Shown piece after piece: positions 35,367 through 44,200 of a DNA stretch of 46,032 nt. Each line of letters begins with the position of its first letter. Positions within the stretch are counted from its first letter, which is position 1. A model generated the notes under the pieces. It saw only the letters and a list, made by a program, of their open reading frames with translations, was not told where the DNA came from and ran no database searches. The position numbers and the translations under genes are program-made. The DNA lies in NCBI GenBank assembly GCA_002084425.1, contig NBLN01000017.1, forward strand, positions 10,670-56,701, read 5' to 3'. Origin of the DNA: Desulfobacteraceae bacterium 4572_130. Lineage in GTDB: Bacteria; Desulfobacterota; Desulfobacteria; Desulfobacterales; Desulfobacteraceae.

Positions 35367-35486
35367 AACTTCCTCCTTTAAATTAAATTATCATACTAAA
35401 TTATTTTTTATTTTTTAGATTTTATTTAATTCACTATTATTATGCATAAAAATAATAAAAAACACTTGGTTAAATAAAAATCACCA

Positions 35487-35681
35487 TTATAATTTTATTA
35501 TTTTTACCTTTGCGCCAATCCATGCAGGAGGCAAATAAACCCTTCCACTGTTTCCACTGGAATTAACCTGCTTTTCAATCATTTCATGTCCAAAAACTTC
35601 AAATTTTACCTTGTTCTGTAAAATAAATTCATTGGACTTAATTTGATTTTTTTCCTGTTTATTTATTATTTTTTTTTTCAT
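35487..35681 (-). CDS. DUF2080 family (putative transposon-encoded) protein
   Basis: A 64-aa basic protein. The C-terminal half EMIEKQVNSSGNSGRVYLPP and AWIGAKVKIIKL fits DUF2080 ('transposon-encoded'), a small SpoVT/AbrB-like fold often found next to insertion sequences and toxin genes in archaea and Deltaproteobacteria. The N-terminal 25 residues are Lys/Asn-rich and unconserved. No transposase is adjacent. It may be a small DNA-binding antitoxin-like regulator. Confidence 0.7.
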   Translation of the reverse strand: MKKKIINKQEKNQIKSNEFILQNKVKFEVFGHEMIEKQVNSSGNSGRVYLPPAWIGAKVKIIKL

Positions 35682-35737
35682 TTATATGTCCGATATATTT
35701 CTAAATTAGTTTTTTGATATTAGAAAGTTAGATAGAA

Positions 35738-35941
35738 TTATACTGCTATTCTCTGAACACCAACAAATTCAGTAGTAATTGGAATATCTTCAACCTTAAT
35801 ACATAATTCAATAGCTTCCTTAATCCGCTCTAATAATAAATCCAAAGATTTTGCTTGTGTATGACATCCTTTTAACTCTGGAACGCTTGCAATATAAAAA
35901 TTATCAGTATCTCGTTCAATTATCACATTAAATGTTTTCAT
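35738..35941 (-). CDS. HicB-family antitoxin (orphan)
   Basis: A 67-aa protein with the partial RNase-H fold of HicB: MKTFNVIIERDTDNFYIASV followed by PELKGCHTQAKSLDLLLERI, then a helix and IPITTEFVGVQRIAV. HicB antitoxins neutralise HicA mRNA interferases and repress their own promoter. No HicA partner is recognisable on either side, so it is an orphan or the toxin was lost. An AGGAAG site precedes the ATG. It lacks the C-terminal DNA-binding domain of longer HicB proteins. Confidence 0.8.
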   Translation of the reverse strand: MKTFNVIIERDTDNFYIASVPELKGCHTQAKSLDLLLERIKEAIELCIKVEDIPITTEFVGVQRIAV

Positions 35942-36011
35942 CTAATCTTCCTTTAAAGATAATATATTGAACCGCATCCTATAAAACTCTTTATCAATAG
36001 TTTTGATTTTG

Positions 36012-36263
36012 TCATTTTTTTATTAATATACTTTTTTCATATAAAAATTCTGGATCAAAATCTAATTTATTTGCCCATTGAATAGAATCAAAACAAATTC
36101 TTACTGAATTAAATAATGTAATGTTTTTTAATGCTATGTATTTACCTTGTTCCAAGAATGGAGTTGCATCAAAAATTCGTTGTTCATTATTTTCAAACTT
36201 TAAAAGTAATTGATAACCTTTAAGGGGCTTACCATTTATGAATGGTAATTCACCTTTTAAATC
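36012..36263 (-). pseudogene. DUF2442 protein without a start codon
   Basis: The frame encodes GKPLKGYQLLLKFENNEQRI, FDATPFLEQGKYIALKNITLF and IQWANKLDFDPEFLYEK, the full DUF2442 pattern (small proteins often near toxin-antitoxin genes). It opens directly after the stop codon of the QueG-like gene, in the same frame, and has no ATG, GTG or TTG before the conserved part. Either the start is lost or a rare start (ATA/ATT) is used. It is too short and start-less for ordinary gene calling. Confidence 0.55.
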
Positions 36264-36968
36264 TTAATTTTTCAATTTTTTACCAAAAGGACAGACTTTT
36301 ATACAAATTCCACATATTGGTACTTCAATATCAGGCAGCTTTGCAAAATCCATTGTAAGTTTTTTTACACATTTATTAAAATCCAAAGCTTCATTTCTGT
36401 TTTTGTAATGTTCTTTTGCAGTTACATTTTTGATTGCCCCAACAGGACAGGCATCATAACACAGTGTACATTTTCCACAGCGATTTTTTATGGGAGCATC
36501 AGGTTTTAATGGAGCATTGGTAAGTACAGTTACAAGGCGAACCCGGGAACCATACTGGGGAGTTATGAGCAGGAGATTTTTACCTTGCCATCCAATGCCA
36601 GCTAAACGGGCAACTGCTTTATGGCTTATTGCACCTAGCCAGTTTTTCCAGTCTATAATTTGGGAGGCTGGAATTGGAACACTTAAATATCCGTTTTTTT
36701 GAATTTCTACTGATATTTTAAAGGCAATTTCATCCAGTAAACGATTTGCAGTTTGATATACTGATGCATAAATTGGAATTGGTTTATCATCAATCATTTC
36801 AAAAACTGAGATAGGCAGTTGAACAGCAATTGATAAAGCCCTTGTAAAAGGAGAAAGAAGATTCTCAGGAATAGTTTCAATATCCTTTAAAAGTTTTACA
36901 TCAGCAATACCAACTAGATCACTTCCCAGATTAAAAAGTTTATTTTTAATTTCATTTGTATAATTCAT
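36264..36968 (-). CDS. QueG-like 4Fe-4S double-cluster protein
   Basis: A 234-aa protein related to the C-terminal part of epoxyqueuosine reductase and reductive dehalogenases. The N-terminal part has IPASQIIDWKNWLGAISHKA and ARLAGIGWQGKNLLLITPQY, and RVRLVTVLTNAPLKPD follows. The two cluster motifs are CGKCTLCYDACPVGA (about residues 163-177) and the C-terminal CGICIKVCPFGKK, with CVKKL between. It is shorter than true QueG (about 350 aa) and lacks its cobalamin-region motifs as far as I can see, so it is a family member of unknown role rather than the queuosine enzyme. It lies next to TA-like small genes. Confidence 0.8.
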   Translation of the reverse strand: MNYTNEIKNKLFNLGSDLVGIADVKLLKDIETIPENLLSPFTRALSIAVQLPISVFEMIDDKPIPIYASVYQTANRLLDEIAFKISVEIQKNGYLSVPIPASQIIDWKNWLGAISHKAVARLAGIGWQGKNLLLITPQYGSRVRLVTVLTNAPLKPDAPIKNRCGKCTLCYDACPVGAIKNVTAKEHYKNRNEALDFNKCVKKLTMDFAKLPDIEVPICGICIKVCPFGKKLKN

Positions 36969-37067
36969 TAATTGCTCTTTTTTCTGTTTGTTATATTTTC
37001 TTTATTAACTGATAAATTTTATGCCCTTTATAGTTTTCGCAATAAAAATAAATATAATAATAAATAC

Positions 37068-37387
37068 TTACTTTTGTTTAATAGAATCTATATAAAGAGT
37101 ATCTGGACAAATACCTTGTTCATTGGGCCAAGTAACTGCCAGAGGCAGATATAGTTTGGTCTGTCTCACAATGAAACATAAAAGAATATTAAGCAGTTAT
37201 AAGTTATTTCATATAAAATTCCATTTAAAACAAAGACTTTTTTAAAATAATTTTCATTTTGTAACTCCTTGAAAACTCCAAAATTCAATAATTTAGAACA
37301 ATCATATATGCCTTTTTCACCATTTGTAAAAAATAATGTTAATTTATGATTTTCTAGAGGAATTACTTTACTTATTCTTGGATTCAT
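37068..37387 (-). pseudogene. DUF2442 gene interrupted by the 95-bp repeat
   Basis: The first 56 codons read as a normal DUF2442 protein: MNPRISKVIPLENHKLTLFF, TNGEKGIYDCSKLLNFGVFK and YFKKVFVLNG. The frame then enters a copy of the 95-bp repeat (about 37216-37132) and soon meets a stop at 37166. Beyond the repeat the DUF2442 sequence continues as TWPNEQGICPDTLYIDSIKQ-K to a stop at 37068. The join reconstructs the usual 'NGTITWPNxxDxxPDTLY' motif. The gene was therefore intact before the insertion. Confidence 0.85.
37132..37216 (-). repeat. 95-bp two-hairpin repeat, copy 6, inserted in a DUF2442 gene
   Basis: A minus-strand copy of about 85 bp, running from TTATATGAAATAACTTATAA to CTGGCAGTTA. 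Because both flanks encode one DUF2442 protein, its ends can be placed within a few bases. This is the best evidence that the repeat is mobile. Confidence 0.9.
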
Positions 37388-37509
37388 TTTTTATTCCAAG
37401 GATTTAATCTTATAAAATCATTACCAGCTAAAAAATAAATACAATTTAGCTACTTGTTAGATACATTACAGCTATTTGTCAAGTATGATTTTAAATTTAT
37501 TTTTAATAT

Positions 37510-39741
37510 TTACAAAAATTTTTTTAGGTTTTCAGCATATTTAGTTCTAGTACAGGCGGGGCAAACTCTTAAATTTTCACTTAAATTTTTTATATCAATA
37601 GTTTTTTTTCTAATGTCAGGTGTTTCTGATTTAAGTTCAATAGCTTCTGGTTTAATGGCAAAAGTTTTAGTTTTTAAATCAAGTCTTGTTTCAATATTTT
37701 TATAATACAAATCAGGCATTATTAATTTACCGCACAGGTCACATTCAAGCATGGTATTTTTATTAAGAAAAGTTCCTGTAAATTCTGTTCTTATAAAATT
37801 TTGTTTTTGAATAATTTTAACTGCTCCTGTTGGACAAACTTTTTCACATGCTCCACAGGAAATACATTTATTTGAAAAACTAGTAAAATCAGTAAAAACA
37901 AAACGATCATCACATATTGTCAGATTAATGGCATTGATACCTATTTCACTGCAAATAAACTGGCACAATCCACATCCAATACAAATATCACATCTCAGAC
38001 ATCTTTGTGCTTCTTTTTGAGCCTGATTAATACTTAATTCTTCTTCAATAGGAAGATAATTATTTATGCGCTTTTTTGGATTTTGTTCCTCTAATTTTGC
38101 TCTTTTTGTGTTTTTTCGATTTAAAGCATTAATTTTTAAACAAGGTATTTTTTCTGGAAAATTTAAGTTTTTCTCAGTTTGATTGTGCTTTTTTTTATTT
38201 TTATTCATCAACCATTTATCAATTTCAAGGGCTGCTTCTTTCCCGGCTTTTATAGCATTAACAGCAATATTAGGTCCTGTAACAACATCTCCCCCTGCAA
38301 ATACTCCATTTATATTTGTTTTATAGGAATTATTAATTTTAATAAGTCCTTTGAAAATATTAATTTCTGTGTCATTTTCTAAATATGAAAAATCTGGAAT
38401 TTGACCAGCTGCAACAAGCACAGTATCACAATAAAGTTCCAGTTTTTTATTATTATCAAAAACTGGGGCAAACTTGCCTTTATCATTAAAAATTTTTTTA
38501 CAAAAAATAAATTCAAACAAATTATTTTTTTTTAAATAAAAAGGTCCCCAGGAATTATAAACAATAACACCTTCCATAATTGCAGTTCTAAGCTCATTTT
38601 CAGATGCCGGCATTTCATTTTTATTTTCAAGGCATACCATTTTTATTTTCAAGGCATTTTGGCGTAAAGCTGCCATAGCTACATCAACAGCAACATTACC
38701 ACCACCTATAACAATAACTTTTTTTCCAATATCAGGATTTTCTCCTTTATTTATTTTTCTAAGAAAATCAATTCCAGAAATTACATTGGAACGCTCATTT
38801 CCTTTAAAAGGTATTTTATTTGAAAAAGGTGTTCCAGTTGCAAGAAAAACAGCATTAAATCCATTATTAAAAAGTTTTTTAATATTATTTATTCTTGTTT
38901 TTGTATGAATTTCAACACCATGGAGTTTAATCCATGAAATATCATTATTTAATATTTTTAAGGGAAGGCGAAAATCAGGAATTCCATATCTTAGCATTCC
39001 ACCCAGCTCTTTTTCAGCTTCAAACACAACTGGTAAATGCCCTTGCTTAGCAAGATAAAATGCTGCTGAAAGACCACCAGGCCCAGAACCTATTATTGCA
39101 ACTTTTTTTCCTGTTAAAGATTTTATATTAGGTTTTGGATAGCATTTTTCCTGTATAGTTTCTCTAGCTGCAACAGCTTTTATTGAACGAATAAATACTG
39201 GTTTGTCAAGGGTTTTTCTAAGACAACTATCTTCACAGGGAGCAGGGCATATTAATCCGCAAACATAGGGAAAGGGATTATTTTCCAGAATAATTTCAAG
39301 GGCATGTTTAAATTTCCCCCCCCCTGTCTGCACTATAAATGCTGGTATGTCAATTCCAGCAGGACAGCTCTTTTCACACGGAGGACTTATTTTTTTAAAG
39401 CAGTTGTTATATTTACATTTTTTTTCTGTTATATGGGAAATAAGTAAATCTTTTTGATTTGTGTAAATATCTTCTATAATTGATATTCCAGTTTTTAATA
39501 ATGGTATTTCAGAAGACTTGTCTATGTATTTATCAGATAAAGATATTTTAATTAAATTAGAGATTTTTCTGAGTTCTGTTAAATGATGTTTTTTCCCCAT
39601 ACCATAAATTATATGTGTAAGAATTCCTGCAATTTTTGCAAACAATCTTTTTTCATTAGTATCTTGTTTAAAATTTTTCCAAACCTTAATAATTTTTATT
39701 CTTGCAATATTAATACTGCATTTTTTTTGTTCAAGATTCAT
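37510..39741 (-). CDS. FAD/NAD(P) and Fe-S oxidoreductase (GltD-like, possible ferredoxin:NAD(P)H oxidoreductase)
   Basis: A 743-aa cytoplasmic redox protein. Residues about 105-215 hold a GltD-type Fe-S domain (CEKSCPAGIDIPAF, CGLICPAPCEDSC). Then come an FAD fold (VAIIGSGPGGLSAAFYLAKQ), a GMLRYGIPDFRLP block, an NAD(P) fold (VIVIGGGNVAVDVAMAALR), and GVFAGGDVVTGPN. The C-terminal quarter has two ferredoxin-like motifs (CDICIGCGLCQFIC and CISCGACEKVCPTGA) and further Cys pairs (CDLCGK, CPAC). I use ATG 39741 because AAGGAG precedes it by 9 bp. A GltD-like protein (BzdV) occurs in some bzd clusters and is thought to feed ferredoxin, so a similar role here is possible but unproven. Confidence 0.87.
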   Translation of the reverse strand: MNLEQKKCSINIARIKIIKVWKNFKQDTNEKRLFAKIAGILTHIIYGMGKKHHLTELRKISNLIKISLSDKYIDKSSEIPLLKTGISIIEDIYTNQKDLLISHITEKKCKYNNCFKKISPPCEKSCPAGIDIPAFIVQTGGGKFKHALEIILENNPFPYVCGLICPAPCEDSCLRKTLDKPVFIRSIKAVAARETIQEKCYPKPNIKSLTGKKVAIIGSGPGGLSAAFYLAKQGHLPVVFEAEKELGGMLRYGIPDFRLPLKILNNDISWIKLHGVEIHTKTRINNIKKLFNNGFNAVFLATGTPFSNKIPFKGNERSNVISGIDFLRKINKGENPDIGKKVIVIGGGNVAVDVAMAALRQNALKIKMVCLENKNEMPASENELRTAIMEGVIVYNSWGPFYLKKNNLFEFIFCKKIFNDKGKFAPVFDNNKKLELYCDTVLVAAGQIPDFSYLENDTEINIFKGLIKINNSYKTNINGVFAGGDVVTGPNIAVNAIKAGKEAALEIDKWLMNKNKKKHNQTEKNLNFPEKIPCLKINALNRKNTKRAKLEEQNPKKRINNYLPIEEELSINQAQKEAQRCLRCDICIGCGLCQFICSEIGINAINLTICDDRFVFTDFTSFSNKCISCGACEKVCPTGAVKIIQKQNFIRTEFTGTFLNKNTMLECDLCGKLIMPDLYYKNIETRLDLKTKTFAIKPEAIELKSETPDIRKKTIDIKNLSENLRVCPACTRTKYAENLKKFL

Positions 39742-39763
39742 TAACATCAACTCCTTTATAAAA

Positions 39764-40048
39764 TTATGATGTTTTTAAAGCATATTGTAATAGACTAAGC
39801 ATTGTATTGAATTTGTTGGTTAAAACAAGTTCATTATCTAGTGCTGCAAGGGCATTATATATAATTCCCATTTTAATATATGTTTCTGCTTTTTTAAATG
39901 AATTATTTATGGCATGTTTTACAGAGTTTTTCTTTAATTTATCAACTTGTAAAGTAATAGAAAGTTTTTTTATATTTTTTGAGAAGTTAGCCAAAGATAA
40001 GTATTTGATATTAAACAGTTTTAAACAAATTAAAAATAATATTTCCAT
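39764..40048 (-). CDS. Hypothetical 94-aa protein upstream of the GltD-like gene
   Basis: An unrecognised small protein that ends 22 bp before the GltD-like start on the same strand. It is helical and Lys/Leu-rich (KKLSITLQVDKLKKNSVKHA; MGIIYNALAALDNELVL). No signal peptide or clear membrane helix is present and the ribosome-binding site is poor. The position suggests it is part of the same transcript. It could be a remnant of a longer subunit. Confidence 0.45.
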   Translation of the reverse strand: MEILFLICLKLFNIKYLSLANFSKNIKKLSITLQVDKLKKNSVKHAINNSFKKAETYIKMGIIYNALAALDNELVLTNKFNTMLSLLQYALKTS

Positions 40049-40226
40049 TGAAATTTTTAATTATTGGATAAATCCTTGAATTTTATCAGGTTTTGTAAAT
40101 TTATGTGATTTTGCAAGTCCTAAAAATAATAATGTAATAATTTAACAAAGGATATTTAAGAATAGTTTTGCTATGAAAAATAATTGGCAAACTTATGTAT
40201 AGCTATATAAAAAAGGAGAAAAAATA

Positions 40227-40571
40227 ATGTCAAAAACAATTGCTTGTTGCGGGCTTGTTTGTTCAAAATGTCCTACATTTCTAGCTACAAAAAATAATGA
40301 TGATAATGGCAGAAAAAAGACTGCTGCTTTTTATACTGAAAAATTTGGATTTATTTTAAAGCCTGAAGATATTAATTGTGATGGTTGTTTTTCAAACAAA
40401 GGAAAACTTCTTTGATATTTTAGTACTTGTGAAGTAAGAAAATGTTGCAGAAAAAAAGGTTTGGATAATTGTGCAGTTTGTAAGGATCAGCCTTGTGATA
40501 AATTAACAAAATTTCATGAGTTTTCATCTTATGCAAAAGAATCCTTTGAAAAACTTTTAAAAGATTATTGA
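40227..40571 (+). pseudogene. DUF3795 Cys-rich protein with an in-frame TGA
   Basis: The frame from 40227 runs as MSKTIACCGLVCSKCPTFLA to CDGCFSNKGKLL, meets TGA at 40413-40415, and continues in the same frame as YFSTCEVRKCCRKKGLDNCA and CKDQPCDKL to TGA 40571. The whole is a complete DUF3795 protein of about 114 codons with its Cys-x2-Cys and C-x3-RxC patterns. The TGA sits where Gly (GGA) is common, so a GGA-to-TGA nonsense change is the simplest reading. Recoding to selenocysteine is a less likely alternative; a small hairpin TACTT-GTG-AAGTA follows 8 bases after the TGA. The start has a GGAG site. Confidence 0.7.
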
Positions 40572-40605
40572 TTAATTAAGAGCAACCTTTGAAAAAGGAA
40601 ATAAA

Positions 40606-41172
40606 ATGTGGTGGTTAAGACTTAAAGGTAAGCATGTATGTCCTGTTGAAAGAGCAGGCACTCTTGATAGTAGAATTAGAAGATTAGTACAAAATCCATA
40701 TAAAATATTAAAACCTTATATTAAAAAAAATATGACTGTTTTGGATATAGGATGCGGCCCAGGTTTTTTTTCCATTGACATGGCAAAAATAGTTGGGAGT
40801 AGTGGCAGAGTGATTGCCGCTGATTTACAATATGGCATGCTTGAAAAAATAAAAAACAAGATTAAAGGAACAAAATTTCAAGAGCGTATTATACTTCATA
40901 AATGTGAAAAAGATAAAATAGGTGTAACAAAAAAAGTTGATTTTGTTTTATTATTTTACATGGTTCATGAAGTTCCAGATATAGAATTATTATTTAAAGA
41001 AATAGGAACAATATTAAAACCAAAAGGACAAGTTTTTATAGCAGAACCTTTGTTTCATGTTTCAAAACAAGTATTTGAAAATAATATTAAAAAAGCCTGC
41101 AACAAAGGTTTGAAAATTGTTCAAAGACCCAGGATTTTTTTTAGTAAAACTGCTGTTTTAGAAAAAACATAG
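40606..41172 (+). CDS. Class I SAM-dependent methyltransferase (UbiE-like)
   Basis: A 188-aa cytoplasmic methyltransferase. It opens with WWLRLKGKHVCPVERAGTLD, typical of a small Deltaproteobacterial/archaeal group in which Cys and Glu precede the SAM fold. Motif I is VLDIGCGPGFFSIDMAK (about residues 46-62), followed by RVIAADLQYGMLEKI, FVLLFYMVHEVP and LKPKGQVFIAEP. A GGAAAT site precedes the ATG. It lies 34 bp behind the DUF3795 gene and may be co-transcribed with it. The substrate is unknown. Confidence 0.87.
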   Translation: MWWLRLKGKHVCPVERAGTLDSRIRRLVQNPYKILKPYIKKNMTVLDIGCGPGFFSIDMAKIVGSSGRVIAADLQYGMLEKIKNKIKGTKFQERIILHKCEKDKIGVTKKVDFVLLFYMVHEVPDIELLFKEIGTILKPKGQVFIAEPLFHVSKQVFENNIKKACNKGLKIVQRPRIFFSKTAVLEKT

Positions 41173-41203
41173 GATATATTTTGTTTTAAAGTTTTTTTAT
41201 ATT

Positions 41204-44200
41204 TTAATTTTTTTTAAATTCTTCATATTTTTTATTAAATTTTTTAATAATATTATGAAAATTTTTTATTGATTTATTTTCATCAAATTCTTTAGCAGTA
41301 CAATTTTCTATTAAAAACTTCATTATATCCCTTGTGCTGCTTTTGTTTATCCATTCAAGGGCTTGTTTTTTTTGTTTTTTATTTAAGGTGTTTTCTCCAA
41401 GATATTTTATAAATTCATTATCATTTTGAATTATTTTTTCTAGTTCTATAAATTCTTGTTTTTTATATTTTAAATTTATATCCATTTTTTCTGCTACTTT
41501 TTTTACAGTTGCCCATAAACAAAAATGCCATGACATATATCCAAGTGTATATATATCAAAATAGATTTCTTTGTTTATAACTTTACTTCTTACTATATCT
41601 ATATCCTTAGTCATAGCCCTAACCATATCCATATCCATATCCATAGCCCTAGCCATATCCATATCCCTAGCCATATCCCTAGCCATATCCATAGCCATAT
41701 CCATAGCCATATCCATATCCCTATCCATATCCCTAGCCATATCCATAGCCCTATCCATAGCCATATCCATAGCCATAGCCCTAGCCATATCCATATCCAT
41801 ATCCATAGCCCTAGCCATATCCCTATCCCTAGCCATATCCATAGCCCTAGCCCTAGCCATATCCCTATCCCTAGCCATATCCATAGCCCTAGCCCTAGCC
41901 ATATCCCTATCCCTAGCCATATTCATAGCTATTTTTTTAGCTTTTATTATATCTTTTTTATTATAAAAATTGTTTTGTTTAAAAGGAATTAAAAGGAAAA
42001 AAGAAGATAAAGAAATAAGCTTTATTTTTAATAATTTTTTAAAAAAATCATCCTCAATAAAAAGAGGTGAAAATAAAAGATAATATGAATCAAATAATTC
42101 AATAAAAAAATATGGATTTAGATTTTTATAAATTTTATTTGAAATATTATGAGCTAAATTTTCATTAAAAGGAATATATTTATCCAAAATAAAAACAAAT
42201 AAATTTTCCTTTATATTATTATTTTCTGGTATTTTTTCTATTCTTTGTTTGTTCAAATATTTTTTTCTAAAATCCTTAAAATAAAAACCAATATATAAAA
42301 TATTTTTCAGCTTTAAATGAAAATTATTACTTTCTTTAAATCTAAAGGCAATATCATCATCATTATTATTTTCAATTGTTTTAAGAAGTTCATGTTTTTT
42401 AATTTTCTTTTTGTCTAACAAATCATCACATGTTTGAAATAAATAATTTAAAATTTCTTTATTTAAATCAAAATTATTTTTTTTGTCTATTTCCTTTGTT
42501 TTTAAATTTAAATTTTTAATAAAATTTCTAAAATCATAATCATTAATATTTTTTTTGTTTATTAATAAAAAAAGAATGGACTTAAGCCATGTTATAATTT
42601 CATTTTTAGTAAATCTATTTTCTGTTATACATAAAAGGTCTATTAAAAATTTGTAATGGGAAAAGTCATTTTCATTAAACAAAAATTGTAATTGCTCTGA
42701 TTGGCCTTCTCCTGCATACATTGAGTCAATGCCATAAAAAAGCTGTGCAACTTCTGCCCAGCCAATGGATTTAAGTTTATCAAAAATTTCTTGTTTTAAA
42801 TATTTTTCATTATTTCTTTTTTTCTGCCTTCTATAAATTCTTGCTCCTATTAAAAATTCTTGAAAACTAAGATGACTAAACTGGATAAACCCATATTGAG
42901 GCTCTAACAAAAGTCCTGTTCTTGAAATATAATATTCTATGATTTTATCAATATTTTCGTTTTTATTAATAGTTTGAAAATTTATAGTTTCATCTATAAC
43001 AATATCCTTAAAATATGTTTTTAAATCATTTTTTGATATTTGTATTTGAAACTGCTCTGCTTTTTCATTTTTAATTTCTTTGCCTGCTTTATTGTGTATT
43101 TTATAGGCAAGTTCTTCTAATAATATCATTTTGTCCTGCAAAGACCATGTTGGAATATTTATTAATCCTTTTTTTTCATTAAGTCTTTTTAGCATATCAA
43201 GCTGATGAACATAGGCTTCTATCATTTTTTTATATGCAAGAGTTCTTGTTTGGGGGATTTCTCCATCTGTATCATGAATATATAAAAGCATGGCAAGATA
43301 AATTGGTCTGTGTTTTAAAGCAGCAAGTCCTGTAAATTCTTTTAATCTTGATAAAAAAGCAGTGTTTTTTGCCTCCATTTCAAGGAGATTATGGGAATAT
43401 TTTAATTTATGAAATTTTTTTACATATTGTTTTATTTGATTTTGATTAAATGGTTGTAAATATAATTTTTCATATGTTTTATAATTTACATTACTTAAAA
43501 AACCACTAGGTCGTCCTGTAATAATAATATTTGTTTTAATTGGATTTTGATTTATTAAATTTAATTTTTTAATATATTCATTAATCCATTTAATTAGATT
43601 TTTATTATGATTTTCACTTATTTCATCAAATCCATCAAAAATTAATATTGCCCAGCCATTTTTAATATAAAATTCAAAAAATTCTTTTGTTAGTTTTTGA
43701 TTATTTTTCTCTAATATTAAAGATAAATTTTCTTGAGTTTTTTTAATCCATTTATTAAAAAGCTCATTAAATGAATTAATTGTATCAAAATCAAATTCTC
43801 TTAATATTATTGGTATAACCACTTTTCTTCCAATTTTTTGCACAGTTTTATTAGCTACAAAATCAGCAGTTGCAAGAGGTAAAAATTTTGTAAATGTTGA
43901 TTTTCCACTTCCAGGCATTCCACTTATAGCAATAAATTGATATTTAGCTATAGCATCAGAAATATCTTTTCTTTTAATTTCTTCAACTTCTTTACTATTA
44001 TTAATTATAGGCAAATCATCTTTACTAACATCAAGTGGCACATAAATATCTTTTAATGAAACAGGTGTGTCCATTGAACTGTCAAATACTCCAAGGGCAT
44101 CTTCTTTTTTGTAAAAATTTGCAAGTCCAATTTGATAATGATTATAAAGATTTCTAAATTCTGTATCATTAAAAGGCTGGTCTATTGGATATTGTTTAAT

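Noticed and set aside
35487-35941. DUF2080 and HicB as a toxin-antitoxin pair
   Set aside because: Neither encodes a HicA-type toxin, and both resemble the antitoxin/DNA-binding side, so they are reported as separate orphans.
40049-40226. Short minus-strand frame with GLAKSHKFTKPDKIQGFIQ
   Set aside because: Only 26 codons after a stop, with no start codon, and no family recognised; too weak for a gene or pseudogene call.
10115-40571. Reassignment of TGA to an amino acid (in view of TGA in azlD and DUF3795)
   Set aside because: TGA clearly ends intact genes such as cdsA, dxr and rseP, so it is a normal stop here.
41591-41920. CRISPR array or diversity-generating retroelement target
   Set aside because: Units are 6 bp with no spacers. 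There are no cas genes, no reverse transcriptase and no template repeat, and variation is at two fixed bases rather than at adenines.
41571-41966. 131-codon plus-strand open frame rich in Ile/Ala/Ser/Leu across the minisatellite
   Set aside because: It is the reverse complement of the hexamer repeat, which lacks stops in this phase by composition. It has no ribosome-binding site or family similarity.
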